DNA of 18,648 nt, from the NCBI GenBank assembly GCA_023458595.1, contig JAEWYT010000068.1, positions 1-18,648 on the forward strand. The letters run 5' to 3'. A model generated the notes under the pieces. It saw nothing but the letters and a program-made list of their open reading frames with translations, was not told where the DNA came from and did no database searches. A program made the position numbers and the translations under genes. Below, in pieces: positions 1-7,674 of this stretch. How positions within the stretch are numbered: the stretch's first letter is position 1; every line of letters begins with the position of its first letter. The stretch comes from Pseudomonadota bacterium. Its GTDB lineage: Bacteria > Pseudomonadota > Alphaproteobacteria > Rhizobiales > Tepidamorphaceae.

Positions 1-20
1 CGGCCGGGATGCCCCGGCCG
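1..20 (-). terminator. Candidate terminator hairpin after the RbsA-type ATPase gene
   Basis: Bases 1-8 (CGGCCGGG) and 13-20 (CCCGGCCG) form a perfect 8-bp GC stem around a 4-base loop. It lies 11 bases past the TGA of the ATPase gene, so it is well placed to end the minus-strand operon. The U-tract that would confirm a Rho-independent terminator would lie left of base 1 and cannot be seen. Confidence 0.5.
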
Positions 21-31
21 CGCTTTCCGTT

Positions 32-1534
32 TCAGTGCACCGCCGCGTACATGATCGCTTCCTCGCTCGCGGTCCGGCGGTCCATCTCCTCGACGATCTT
101 GCCCTGGCGGGCGACGAGGATCCGGTCGCTCAGAGTCAGTATCTCCGGCAGATAGGAGGAGATGACGACGACCGCGATGCCCGAGTCGGCGAGTTCGTTT
201 ATGAAGGCGTGGATCTCGACGATGGCGCCGCCGTCGACGCCGCGCGTCGGCTCGTCGAAGATCACCAGCTCGGGCTGCTGCACGAGCGCCTTCGCGATGA
301 CCACCTTCTGCTGATTGCCGCCCGACAGTTCGATCACCTTGGCGTTGGGATCGATGGCGCGGATGTTCAGGCTCTTGCGCCACACCTCGGCCAGCGCGCG
401 CGCCTGCGCCATCGAGACGATCTGGAAGCCGCCATAAGCCTGACCGCCGATCTTGCCCATGTAGATGTTCTCGGCGATCGACATCGTTTCGAAGAACCCC
501 TCGGCCTTGCGCTCCTCGGTGACGTAGACGATGCCGTCGTGAACGGCCGGTGCAGGGACCCTGTACCGGACCGGCCTGTCGTCGAGCTTCACTTCGCCGC
601 CGTGGAAGAAATCGCGTTTCAGGACGCCCGACACGACTTTCATCGTCTCGGTGCGTCCGGAGCCGACCAGTCCGAACATGCCGGTGACCTGGCCCGCATA
701 GATGGAGAACGACGTATTGCGGACCATGCTGCCCATCGAGAGGTTCTCGACCGACAGGACCTTTCGCCCCCGCCCGCGGGGAGGGCCGCCGCGGCTGTGC
801 GATCCGTAGATCTCGTCGCTGAGGTTGCGGCCGACCATCGCCTGTACGATCTTCTGCCGGTCGAACGCGTCGGCGGCGTCGGTGGCGACCAGCCTGCCGT
901 CCCTGAGGATCGTGATGCGATCGGCGATCTGCAGCGCTTCCTCCAGGGCGTGCGAGATGAAGATGATCGACACGCCTTCCGCCTTCAGCTTCTTGATCAG
1001 CTTGAAGAAGTAGCTCTTCTCCTCGGGCGTGAGCGTCGCGGTCGGTTCGTCGAATATGATGACGCGCGCCTTGTGGTGGACGGCGCGCGCGATCTCGACC
1101 ATCTGCTTCTGCGCCGCGCCGAGCGCGCCTACGACCGCCGCGGGATCGACATGGAAGTTCAATGACTGCAGGAATTGCTGGGCGGCGATGTAGATGCCCC
1201 TGAGCCGGTTCAGCGGCTTCTCGTTGCCGAGATAGATGTTCTGCGCGACCGTCATGGACGGCACCAGGCTGTTCTCCTGGTAGACCATCGCGATGCCCTT
1301 CCCGAGGGCCTCGGACGGCGTTGCGAACTCCGTCTCCTCGCCGTCGACCAGCAATGTGCCGGAACTGAGCGGATAGACCCCGGCGATGATCTTGGTCAGC
1401 GTCGACTTGCCGGCTCCGTTCTCGCCGAGCAGCGCGTGTATCTCGCCCTTGCCGAGGATGAAGTTCACGTCCGAGAACGCTGCGATTCCACGGAAATCCT
1501 TCGTCGCGTCGCGCAGTTCGACGATCGGCGTCAT
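32..1534 (-). CDS. Sugar-type ABC importer ATPase (RbsA/MglA-like, two nucleotide-binding domains)
   Basis: This 500-residue protein is the energy-coupling ATPase of a carbohydrate-type ABC importer on the inner face of the membrane. The first domain has Walker A GENGAGKS at residues 37-44, a degenerate signature (LGAAQKQ, from 138), Walker B VIIFDEPTA (from about 158) and switch His195. The second domain has the Arg-containing Walker A usual in this family (GLVGSGRTE, 288-296), signature LSGGNQQK (403-410) and Walker B VIFDEPTRGVD (424-434). Length and the two-domain layout match RbsA/MglA. The ATG at 1532-1534 overlaps the preceding propeller gene's stop by 4 bases (ATGA), so translational coupling is likely. 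It is the last gene of the operon and should serve the two permeases and the binding protein upstream. The family call is secure; the substrate is not readable from the sequence. Confidence 0.95.
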   Translation of the reverse strand: MTPIVELRDATKDFRGIAAFSDVNFILGKGEIHALLGENGAGKSTLTKIIAGVYPLSSGTLLVDGEETEFATPSEALGKGIAMVYQENSLVPSMTVAQNIYLGNEKPLNRLRGIYIAAQQFLQSLNFHVDPAAVVGALGAAQKQMVEIARAVHHKARVIIFDEPTATLTPEEKSYFFKLIKKLKAEGVSIIFISHALEEALQIADRITILRDGRLVATDAADAFDRQKIVQAMVGRNLSDEIYGSHSRGGPPRGRGRKVLSVENLSMGSMVRNTSFSIYAGQVTGMFGLVGSGRTETMKVVSGVLKRDFFHGGEVKLDDRPVRYRVPAPAVHDGIVYVTEERKAEGFFETMSIAENIYMGKIGGQAYGGFQIVSMAQARALAEVWRKSLNIRAIDPNAKVIELSGGNQQKVVIAKALVQQPELVIFDEPTRGVDGGAIVEIHAFINELADSGIAVVVISSYLPEILTLSDRILVARQGKIVEEMDRRTASEEAIMYAAVH

Positions 1535-2673
1535 GCCGGCTCTCCTGTGAACTGAAGGTCGTCCGGCTCTTCCAGCCCGGTCTCGGCGAAGACGATGACC
1601 TCGCCCCTCCCTTTCGATGCGGCGACGAGCCCGGCCCCGGTCTCGACCAGGGACGTTATGCCGTGCCTCAGGCCGTTCGCCCGGCTGTGGAGGCTCCAGA
1701 CGGGCCGGGCATGCCCGTCGAGACGGACGACGAGCCCGTAGGACCGTGTCGGCGCCCAGGGCTTGTGCACGCCCAGCCGGATAACGCCGCCCGCCTGCAG
1801 CGGCTCCTTGAAGCTCCTGCCGCTGGACAGGGCCGGCGCGATCCAGAAGTCGGGATCGACCTCGGCCATCATCTTGTTGCGGTACCTGTCCTCGCGCAGC
1901 ACGAATTCCTGAAGCTGGGAGCGCGGCGCAAAGCAGCTCAGCCAGTAGCCCCCGGCACGGCCGCCGGTGATCCGCCCCGGATAGGCCGGCAGGGCGGCCA
2001 GCGCCTCCGAAAGGCCGCTCTGCTGCGTTCCAAGCCGGATGATGCGATGGCGCCATGCCTCGGATACCAGGAGGGTGGCCGGATCGTCCTTCTCCGCGCA
2101 CAGGCCGGCAGGGAAGGCGAGGTCGTTGGCCAGCGTTCGCGAGCTTCCGCTGTCGAGGTCGATCAGGACGACCGATCCGCCGCGCCCCCCGTGCAGGAGA
2201 TCGTGCCGCCATTGGGACGGGGCGAAGCGGGCCGATCCGTTGGCGACCGCCAGGCGGTCGTGGTCCAGGAACGCGGCGGCGGTCGGGCAGGACAGAGCCG
2301 ACGATCCAGCCCGGTCGAGCAGGACGCCGTCGTGCCGGCCGCCGCGTATGAGGACCCCTTGCCCTTCGATGCCGACGGCCAACGCCCCGTCTCCGTCGGT
2401 CGCCAGGCAGGAAACCGGCCCCCCTGCCTCGAACATGGTGCGGACGGTGCCGTCGGCTCCGACGGAGACAATCCGGTCGCCGCTGCTGCACAGGAGCTCG
2501 TCGCCGAACGACACCAGATTGTCCGCATGGTCGATCATCGCGACCGGGTCCGCCCGTTCGAGCCTGTCGTTCGGTTTCAGCGCGCCGTCCATGACGGGAA
2601 CGGTGATCGAGTGTTCGCCCCGTCCGCCCACGACGCGGTCCACGCTCCGGCGCAGGATCGAACCGATGCTCAT
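1531..2673 (-). CDS. Stand-alone SMP-30/strictosidine-synthase-like beta-propeller, probable metal ligands lost
   Basis: A 380-residue protein without an evident signal peptide, resembling the propeller domain fused to the neighbouring permease. The two align around residues 184-245: the fused domain's FPNGV and GYPDNI read FPAGL (Ala189) and AYPGRI (Gly233) here, and the N-terminal IEGPED region reads IDHADN. In the SMP-30 family the corresponding Glu, Asn and Asp bind the catalytic metal, so this copy probably lacks the classic active site and may bind a ligand, assemble with its paralogue, or use other chemistry. It overlaps the permease-propeller gene upstream and the ATPase gene downstream by 4 bases each, indicating tight co-translation. 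It could also be annotated simply as an SMP-30/gluconolactonase family protein; the fold call rests on comparison with the neighbour and on the repeated short beta-strand, Asp-Gly-turn pattern. Confidence 0.75.
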   Translation of the reverse strand: MSIGSILRRSVDRVVGGRGEHSITVPVMDGALKPNDRLERADPVAMIDHADNLVSFGDELLCSSGDRIVSVGADGTVRTMFEAGGPVSCLATDGDGALAVGIEGQGVLIRGGRHDGVLLDRAGSSALSCPTAAAFLDHDRLAVANGSARFAPSQWRHDLLHGGRGGSVVLIDLDSGSSRTLANDLAFPAGLCAEKDDPATLLVSEAWRHRIIRLGTQQSGLSEALAALPAYPGRITGGRAGGYWLSCFAPRSQLQEFVLREDRYRNKMMAEVDPDFWIAPALSSGRSFKEPLQAGGVIRLGVHKPWAPTRSYGLVVRLDGHARPVWSLHSRANGLRHGITSLVETGAGLVAASKGRGEVIVFAETGLEEPDDLQFTGEPA

Positions 2674-4784
2674 GCCTTCGCCCCCCAGTAGGCACGCTGC
2701 GACGTCCAGTCCGGATCGGTATCGGCGAGGCGAAGCCGGCCGATCCGGTCGTTGTAGAGCCCGCCGAGATAGAGGTGGCCCTTGTGCTCGCGCATGGAGG
2801 TCACCATCGGGTGGTTCGTGCCGCCGAGGTCCCACAGGGCTTCGAGCACTTGTCCGGCGTCGGTGAACTTGAGGACGCAGCCGCTGTTGATGTTCGGAAA
2901 CAGCCATTCGTCGCGCGCGACACGCTTGGCCATGCGCTTGCGCATCGAAGGCATCCGCAGGGCGAGGTCGAGCGCGGGCGAGCGCATGCCGACCAGCGCC
3001 ACCCAGAAATTGCCGTCGGAGGCCCGGTTGATGTTGTCCGGGTATCCGGGCAGGTCGGCGATCACGACTTCGCGCTGCCCCTTGCGGGGGCCGTCGAACC
3101 AGTAGCGGTTGATCCGGCAGCCCCAGGTCTCGGCGAACAGGAAGGACTGACCGTCCCCCGTCATGCACACGCCGTTCGGAAACTGCAGGTTGCGCAGGAT
3201 CGTCCGCGTCGACCCGTCCCTGGGATCGTAGCAGATCAGGCGTCCGTTGCCGCGGCTCTCCAGCGCGTCGTAGGGCCATTCGTGCATGTCGTAGCGAATG
3301 GTCGCCTCGGAGAAGAAGATGCGGCCGTCCGGTGCGATGTCGAGGTCGTCGGCGAGTTTCAGCCGGGAGTCGTCGATGATCGAGAGCAGGGTCCGGTTGG
3401 TCTCGTCGGTCAGCTTGACCACCGTGCGGTCGGGCCTGACCTGGTAGAGGCCCATGCCGCCCACGCAGACGTTGAGATTGTCGTCCCGGTCGAAGGCCAT
3501 GCCGAGCGGATGACCGCCGATATGGGCGAATATCTCCCAGCGGGTGTAGTCGGGGGCGAGGAAGCGCACGATGTCGCCGTGGCGGTTCGGGCAGTAGAGA
3601 TGGTCCTGGCGGTCGAAGATGACGTCCTCGGGACCCTCGATCTCGCCCTTGCCGATCAGGGAAACGCCCTTCAGGCGGTCGTTCAGCGCGTAGGGACTTT
3701 GTGTTCCCGCGTCGGTCTCCGGAGCGGCGGGAAGCCTGAAATAGGCCGGGGAGACGTACACCTTGTTGAGGATCTTGTGCCGGTTCTTGAGCCAGCGGAC
3801 GTCGACCGCGACGACGAGCAGCAGGACCACGCCCAGGATGGTGGAGCTGATGCCGCCGCTGACGCCGATCCGGACCATGCTGTCGGTGAAGACGAGGATG
3901 ACGACGGCGCCGAGAATGGATTTCGCCACCGAGCCGCGCCCGCCGCCGAGGCTGTTGCCGCCGAGCACCGCGGCGGTGAGCGCCGCGATCTCCAGCCCCA
4001 CGCCCGTGTCCGATCCCGCGCTGTTGAGGCGGGCGGCGAAGAAGATTCCGGCCGTCGCGGCAAGCAGGCTCGAGCACACGTAGGTCAGGAACACGGTCCG
4101 CTTGACCTTGAGTCCGGCATTGAAGGCGGAGCGCCGCCCGCCTCCGACCGCGGTGATGTGCCAGCCGAAGCGCGCCCGGGTCAGGACGACGTGCCAGGCG
4201 ACGACGATTGCGCAGGCGACGATGAAGGAGAAGGGAACGCCCATGACGCTGCCTTCGCCGATGAAGAACCAGAGTTCGGAATCCGGGAACGACGCCGAAA
4301 TCTGGACGGCGTACCGGAGCAGGATGATATCGACGATGGAACGGATGATGATGAGCGTGACCAGCGTCGTTAGGAACGCCCTGATCCTCAGGTAGCCGAT
4401 CAGAAGCCCGTTCACCGCCCCGCACAATCCCCCGACGAGCAGGGTTCCGCCCACGCTCGCCCATACCGGCCAGCCCAGCAGGTTTATGCAGATCAGGGCG
4501 GTTATGTTGGCGAGGGCGAAGACGCTGCCGACCGACAGGTCAAGCCCGCCCGCCACGAGGACGATGCCCATCGCCACGACGACGAGGGTGAACTCGGAGA
4601 GCTGGCGCGACGTCTCCGTCAGGCTGGCGAGCGTGAAGAAGCCGAGATCGTGCCAGAGGAAATAACCGACGACGAGCACCGTGGCGAACACCGGAATGAT
4701 GTTGTCGCTCCAGCGCTTGGTCAGTATCTCGCCGAGAAGCTTCTCCGGGAAGTAGCGGAAGTAGAGGCGTTCGAAGGTTTCCAT
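2670..4784 (-). CDS. RbsC-type ABC permease fused to an SMP-30/strictosidine-synthase-like propeller
   Basis: This 704-residue protein joins two modules. Residues 1-335 are a sugar-type permease with several hydrophobic segments and the family motif VAGGLDLSVGS (78-87). Residues about 370-695 are a six-bladed-propeller-type domain of the SMP-30/strictosidine synthase superfamily, which includes metal-dependent lactonases. Likely metal ligands are Glu383 or Glu386 (IEGPED), Asn537 (FPNGV) and Asp583 (GYPDNI). The linker starts with the basic stretch VRWLKNRHK (329-337), so by the positive-inside rule the propeller is probably cytoplasmic. An ordinary permease of this family is about 320-340 residues. 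There is no stop or frame change at the junction, so the fusion is genuine in this sequence. The gene follows the binding-protein gene after a 71-base gap with a hairpin and overlaps the second propeller gene by 4 bases. Hydrolysis of an imported lactone is an inference. Confidence 0.92.
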   Translation of the reverse strand: METFERLYFRYFPEKLLGEILTKRWSDNIIPVFATVLVVGYFLWHDLGFFTLASLTETSRQLSEFTLVVVAMGIVLVAGGLDLSVGSVFALANITALICINLLGWPVWASVGGTLLVGGLCGAVNGLLIGYLRIRAFLTTLVTLIIIRSIVDIILLRYAVQISASFPDSELWFFIGEGSVMGVPFSFIVACAIVVAWHVVLTRARFGWHITAVGGGRRSAFNAGLKVKRTVFLTYVCSSLLAATAGIFFAARLNSAGSDTGVGLEIAALTAAVLGGNSLGGGRGSVAKSILGAVVILVFTDSMVRIGVSGGISSTILGVVLLLVVAVDVRWLKNRHKILNKVYVSPAYFRLPAAPETDAGTQSPYALNDRLKGVSLIGKGEIEGPEDVIFDRQDHLYCPNRHGDIVRFLAPDYTRWEIFAHIGGHPLGMAFDRDDNLNVCVGGMGLYQVRPDRTVVKLTDETNRTLLSIIDDSRLKLADDLDIAPDGRIFFSEATIRYDMHEWPYDALESRGNGRLICYDPRDGSTRTILRNLQFPNGVCMTGDGQSFLFAETWGCRINRYWFDGPRKGQREVVIADLPGYPDNINRASDGNFWVALVGMRSPALDLALRMPSMRKRMAKRVARDEWLFPNINSGCVLKFTDAGQVLEALWDLGGTNHPMVTSMREHKGHLYLGGLYNDRIGRLRLADTDPDWTSQRAYWGAKA

Positions 4785-4809
4785 GGGTGCCCGTCACGCA
4801 GCCGCGCCG

Positions 4810-4836
4810 CGGCCGCCGCGAGCGCCGCGGCGGCCG
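4810..4836 (-). other. Intercistronic GC hairpin between binding-protein and permease genes
   Basis: Bases 4810-4820 and 4826-4836 are perfect 11-bp complements around a 5-base loop (4821-4825). There is no U-tract, so it looks more like an mRNA-stabilising or partially terminating hairpin than a full terminator. This position, just 3' of a periplasmic binding-protein gene, is where many ABC importer operons hold such a structure to keep binding-protein mRNA more abundant than permease mRNA. The sequence is visible; the role is inferred. Confidence 0.55.
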
Positions 4837-4855
4837 GCCTTGCATTCCGCAAGCC

Positions 4856-5860
4856 TCACTTCTTGAGGACGTCGAGGTCCCAGCAGCTGTCCTGGGTCAT
4901 CGTCTCCTTGGAGATGATCTTGTTGGGCGTGTAGAGCGCGAACTTCTGCTCGCCGGCGGCCGAGGGAGACTGCAGCAGGATCTTGATCGTGTTGTTCAGA
5001 TCCCGGCCCTGGCCCGGAACGTCATAGGAGATGACCTCGTCGAAGGTGCCGTTCTCGACGCCCTGGCAGGCCGTCTTGTTGCCGCCGCCGGACGTGATCA
5101 GGTAGATGTCCTTGCCGGACTCGGCGATGGCCGCGCCGGTTCCCGCGTCCATCACGTCCCAGAAGCCGACGATGCCGCACAGGTCCGGATTCTGCTGGAT
5201 GACGGTCTGGGCGATGCCGCGCGCCTTGGACTGGTCCCAGTCTCCCGTCTGGCTGGAGACGATCTGGATCTCGTCGCTTCCCTTCAGCGTCTCGGAGATG
5301 GCGTTGAGCTGATAGACGCTGGCGGCGGCCGTCGCGGGGCCCTGGATGAGGGCGATCTTGCCGCTCTTGCCCTTGGATTTCCCGCACTTCTCGATCATCC
5401 GCTGCGCGGCGTACTGGCCTATGCCGTACCAGTCTGCGCCGACGAAGGCGTCGGTCTGGTAGCTCGACTTCATGTTGACCTGGATCACCTTGATGCCCGC
5501 GTCGACGGCGCGCTTGAGCGAGCGCGCATAGGAGGCCACGTCGAAATTCTGCACGACGAGAATGTCCGGCTTCTCGGTGATGACCTGGGTGATGGCCCGG
5601 GTTCCGGTGTCCGTGCTCCAGTTGGCGTCGCGGATGTCCAGCTTGTAGCCGAGGCGGTCGGCTTCCTTGCGCATCACCGCAGCCCAGCCCTCCGGGAGGT
5701 CGAAGCTCATCGACATGGGCACGAAGACGACGGTCTTGCCCTCCAGCGCGTCGAGCGTCGGCTGGCGCAACTCGTCGACCAGCCCTTCCTCCGCCTGCGC
5801 GGAACTCAGCGCCAGCATTGCGACGGCCGTGGCGGTTGCAACTATGCTCCTGATTCTCAT
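4856..5860 (-). CDS. Periplasmic sugar-type ABC substrate-binding protein
   Basis: This 334-residue protein begins with a clear Sec signal peptide: MRIR, a hydrophobic core, then AQA before the predicted cut after residue 23. The mature part looks like the type 1 periplasmic binding fold of the RbsB class, for example TVVFVPMSMSFDLPEGWAAV near the N-terminus, EKPDILVVQNFD, IQVNMKSSYQTDAFVGADW and GIVGFWDVMDAGTGAA. Three internal cysteines (CGKSKGK, NPDLCG, KTACQG) and one near the C-terminus (DSCWDL) could form periplasmic disulfides. The start is supported by a GGGAGGA ribosome binding site just upstream. It lies 27 bases after the stand-alone permease gene and should deliver substrate to both permeases of this operon. 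The substrate cannot be assigned from sequence alone; operon enzymes suggest an acid or lactone leading to HMG-CoA rather than an ordinary sugar. Confidence 0.9.
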   Translation of the reverse strand: MRIRSIVATATAVAMLALSSAQAEEGLVDELRQPTLDALEGKTVVFVPMSMSFDLPEGWAAVMRKEADRLGYKLDIRDANWSTDTGTRAITQVITEKPDILVVQNFDVASYARSLKRAVDAGIKVIQVNMKSSYQTDAFVGADWYGIGQYAAQRMIEKCGKSKGKSGKIALIQGPATAAASVYQLNAISETLKGSDEIQIVSSQTGDWDQSKARGIAQTVIQQNPDLCGIVGFWDVMDAGTGAAIAESGKDIYLITSGGGNKTACQGVENGTFDEVISYDVPGQGRDLNNTIKILLQSPSAAGEQKFALYTPNKIISKETMTQDSCWDLDVLKK

Positions 5861-5887
5861 TGGTATTCCTCCCGTTGATTGTTCGGT

Positions 5888-6901
5888 TCAGATGTCGCCC
5901 TGCTGGGACGTCTGCTCGTCCCTCGGATTGAGAAGGGCGTCCACGACCAGCGCGCCGAGCAGCACCGAGCTCTTGATGAGGTTCTGGACCGTGTAGGGGA
6001 TGTCCATGATCGTCATGCCGTTGAGCAGCAGGCCGATGAGCACGGTGCCGACCAGGACGTTGCGGACCCCGCCGCGGCCGCCGGACAGGCCGATTCCTCC
6101 GAGGATCACCACCAGCAGCACGTCGTAGATCATGGTGGAGTTCACGACGCGCATGTTCATGCTGGCGACCGAAGCCGCGGTGACCGCCCCGGCCAGGAAG
6201 GCCATCAGCCCCGACAGCACGTACTGCATGATGACGACCGGACGAACCGGGATGCCCGTGATGCGGGCGGTGGAGGGGTTGTCGCCGATCGCGTAGACGA
6301 AGCGGCCGAGGCCGGTCGTGCGCAGGAACAGGTATACGGCCAGGGCCGTGATCGCGAAGATCCAGATCGGCACGGGGATGCCGAGCACGCTTCCGCGTCC
6401 GATGAAGAGGAACCAGTCGAGGCCGCTGGGGACGTTGTTGACGTCGAGATCGGCGATGACGCCGCGGCCGAGGCCATAGACGATCGCGCCGACGGCGAGG
6501 GTGGCGAAGATGGCGGGAATCTCGACATAGGCGATGAGGAAGCCCATGACCGTGGCGACGACCACGACGAAGGCGAGCCCGATGAACAAGGCGGCGACGA
6601 AGTCGACGCCCCGCGTCGCCAGGACGATCGAGACGGTGAGGGAAACCGCCATCACGGCGATCAGCGACAGATCGACCCCCCGTCCGATCACCGCGATGGC
6701 CATGCCCAGGCTCAGCATGCCGAGCACGGCGACGTTGCGGACGAGCGTGATCAGATTGGCCGCCGACAGGAAGTTGTCGAGGACGAGCGAAAAGACCACG
6801 ACCAGCGCGACGGACGTCAGAAGGACGATGACCTCCTGCGTCAGCGCCTTGCGCGCGAAGACGCCTGCGGCCCAGCCCGGATGCTCGACCTGCGCGGTCA
6901 C
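5888..6901 (-). CDS. RbsC-type ABC permease
   Basis: A 337-residue inner-membrane permease of the ribose/branched-chain-like (BPD_transp_2) family. It is highly hydrophobic and shows the family motif GRGVDLSL (73-80) plus the typical late loop VVILGGIGLSGGRGGVRNVLVG. Normal length for the family and without the propeller domain of its partner. The start is taken as GTG at 6899-6901: this gives a 4-base GTGA overlap with the stop of the hydratase gene, the usual sign of translational coupling, and a normal N-terminus before the first membrane segment. It probably pairs with the permease-propeller fusion as the two halves of one membrane channel, so each transporter would carry a single propeller. 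Confidence 0.92.
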   Translation of the reverse strand: MTAQVEHPGWAAGVFARKALTQEVIVLLTSVALVVVFSLVLDNFLSAANLITLVRNVAVLGMLSLGMAIAVIGRGVDLSLIAVMAVSLTVSIVLATRGVDFVAALFIGLAFVVVVATVMGFLIAYVEIPAIFATLAVGAIVYGLGRGVIADLDVNNVPSGLDWFLFIGRGSVLGIPVPIWIFAITALAVYLFLRTTGLGRFVYAIGDNPSTARITGIPVRPVVIMQYVLSGLMAFLAGAVTAASVASMNMRVVNSTMIYDVLLVVILGGIGLSGGRGGVRNVLVGTVLIGLLLNGMTIMDIPYTVQNLIKSSVLLGALVVDALLNPRDEQTSQQGDI

Positions 6902-7671
6902 TCGCGCTCCTCCGGCTTTCTGTTCGCCCGCGCCGCGAAGGCGGCAAGCCCCTTCCTCGCGTCGTCGCTCGTGAACGTCCTTTGGCCGAGGATCGCTTCG
7001 CGGGCGAACGCCTCGGCCCAGGGCAGGTCCTGGAACGTCAGCACCGCCTCCTTGATGGTCTGCACGGCGCTCGGGCTCAGCGCGGCGATGCGCTGCGCCG
7101 TCTCGTGAGCGACGCGGTCGAGGTCGGCTGGCGCGACGACCTGGTTGACGACGCCCCGCGACAGGAGTTCCGCGGCCGAGAAACGGCGGGCGGAGAGCAG
7201 GATCTCCATCGCATGGGCGTAGCCGATCTGCCGGACGAGCCGCACGAGGGTCCCGCCGGCGGGCACGAAGCCGTGCATCGGCTCGGGAAGCTGGAACTGC
7301 GCGTCGTCGGCCGCGATGCGGATGTCGGTGGCGAGCATGATCTCGAAGCCGCCGCCGATGCACAGGCCACGGACCGCGCAGACGATGGGCTTGTAGAAGT
7401 CCATGTTCTTCAGGTGCGCCGGATCCCAGGCGCTGATGTCGAACCGGCCGCTGGCGAGCGCGGGAATGGATTCGGTCAGGTCGGCGCCGACGCAGAACGC
7501 CTTCTCGCCGGCGCCCGTCAGCACGACGGCGTGTATGTCGGCGTCGTCGCGAACCTCCGCGAAGGCGCGGCCGAGATCCTCGTACATCTGCAGCGACAGA
7601 GCGTTGAGCTTGTCCGGCCGGGAGATCGTGACGGTCGCCACCGCACCGCTGCGGGTGAGTTCGATACCCAT
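6898..7671 (-). CDS. Enoyl-CoA hydratase/isomerase family protein
   Basis: A 257-residue cytoplasmic crotonase-fold enzyme of usual length. The oxyanion-hole segments are visible (AFCVGADL at 59-65 and RGLCIGGGFE at 101-110). Both glutamates used by hydratases are present: Glu110 (GGGFE) and Glu130 (LPEPMHG), matching Glu144 and Glu164 of rat mitochondrial enoyl-CoA hydratase, so hydratase activity is plausible. It starts 3 bases after the CoA transferase stop and overlaps the permease GTG start, so a catabolic enzyme is embedded in a transport operon. Given the lyase in the same run of genes, hydration of 3-methylglutaconyl-CoA to HMG-CoA is one attractive role, but crotonase-fold specificity cannot be read from these motifs. 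Confidence 0.92.
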   Translation of the reverse strand: MGIELTRSGAVATVTISRPDKLNALSLQMYEDLGRAFAEVRDDADIHAVVLTGAGEKAFCVGADLTESIPALASGRFDISAWDPAHLKNMDFYKPIVCAVRGLCIGGGFEIMLATDIRIAADDAQFQLPEPMHGFVPAGGTLVRLVRQIGYAHAMEILLSARRFSAAELLSRGVVNQVVAPADLDRVAHETAQRIAALSPSAVQTIKEAVLTFQDLPWAEAFAREAILGQRTFTSDDARKGLAAFAARANRKPEERE

Positions 7672-7674
7672 CGT

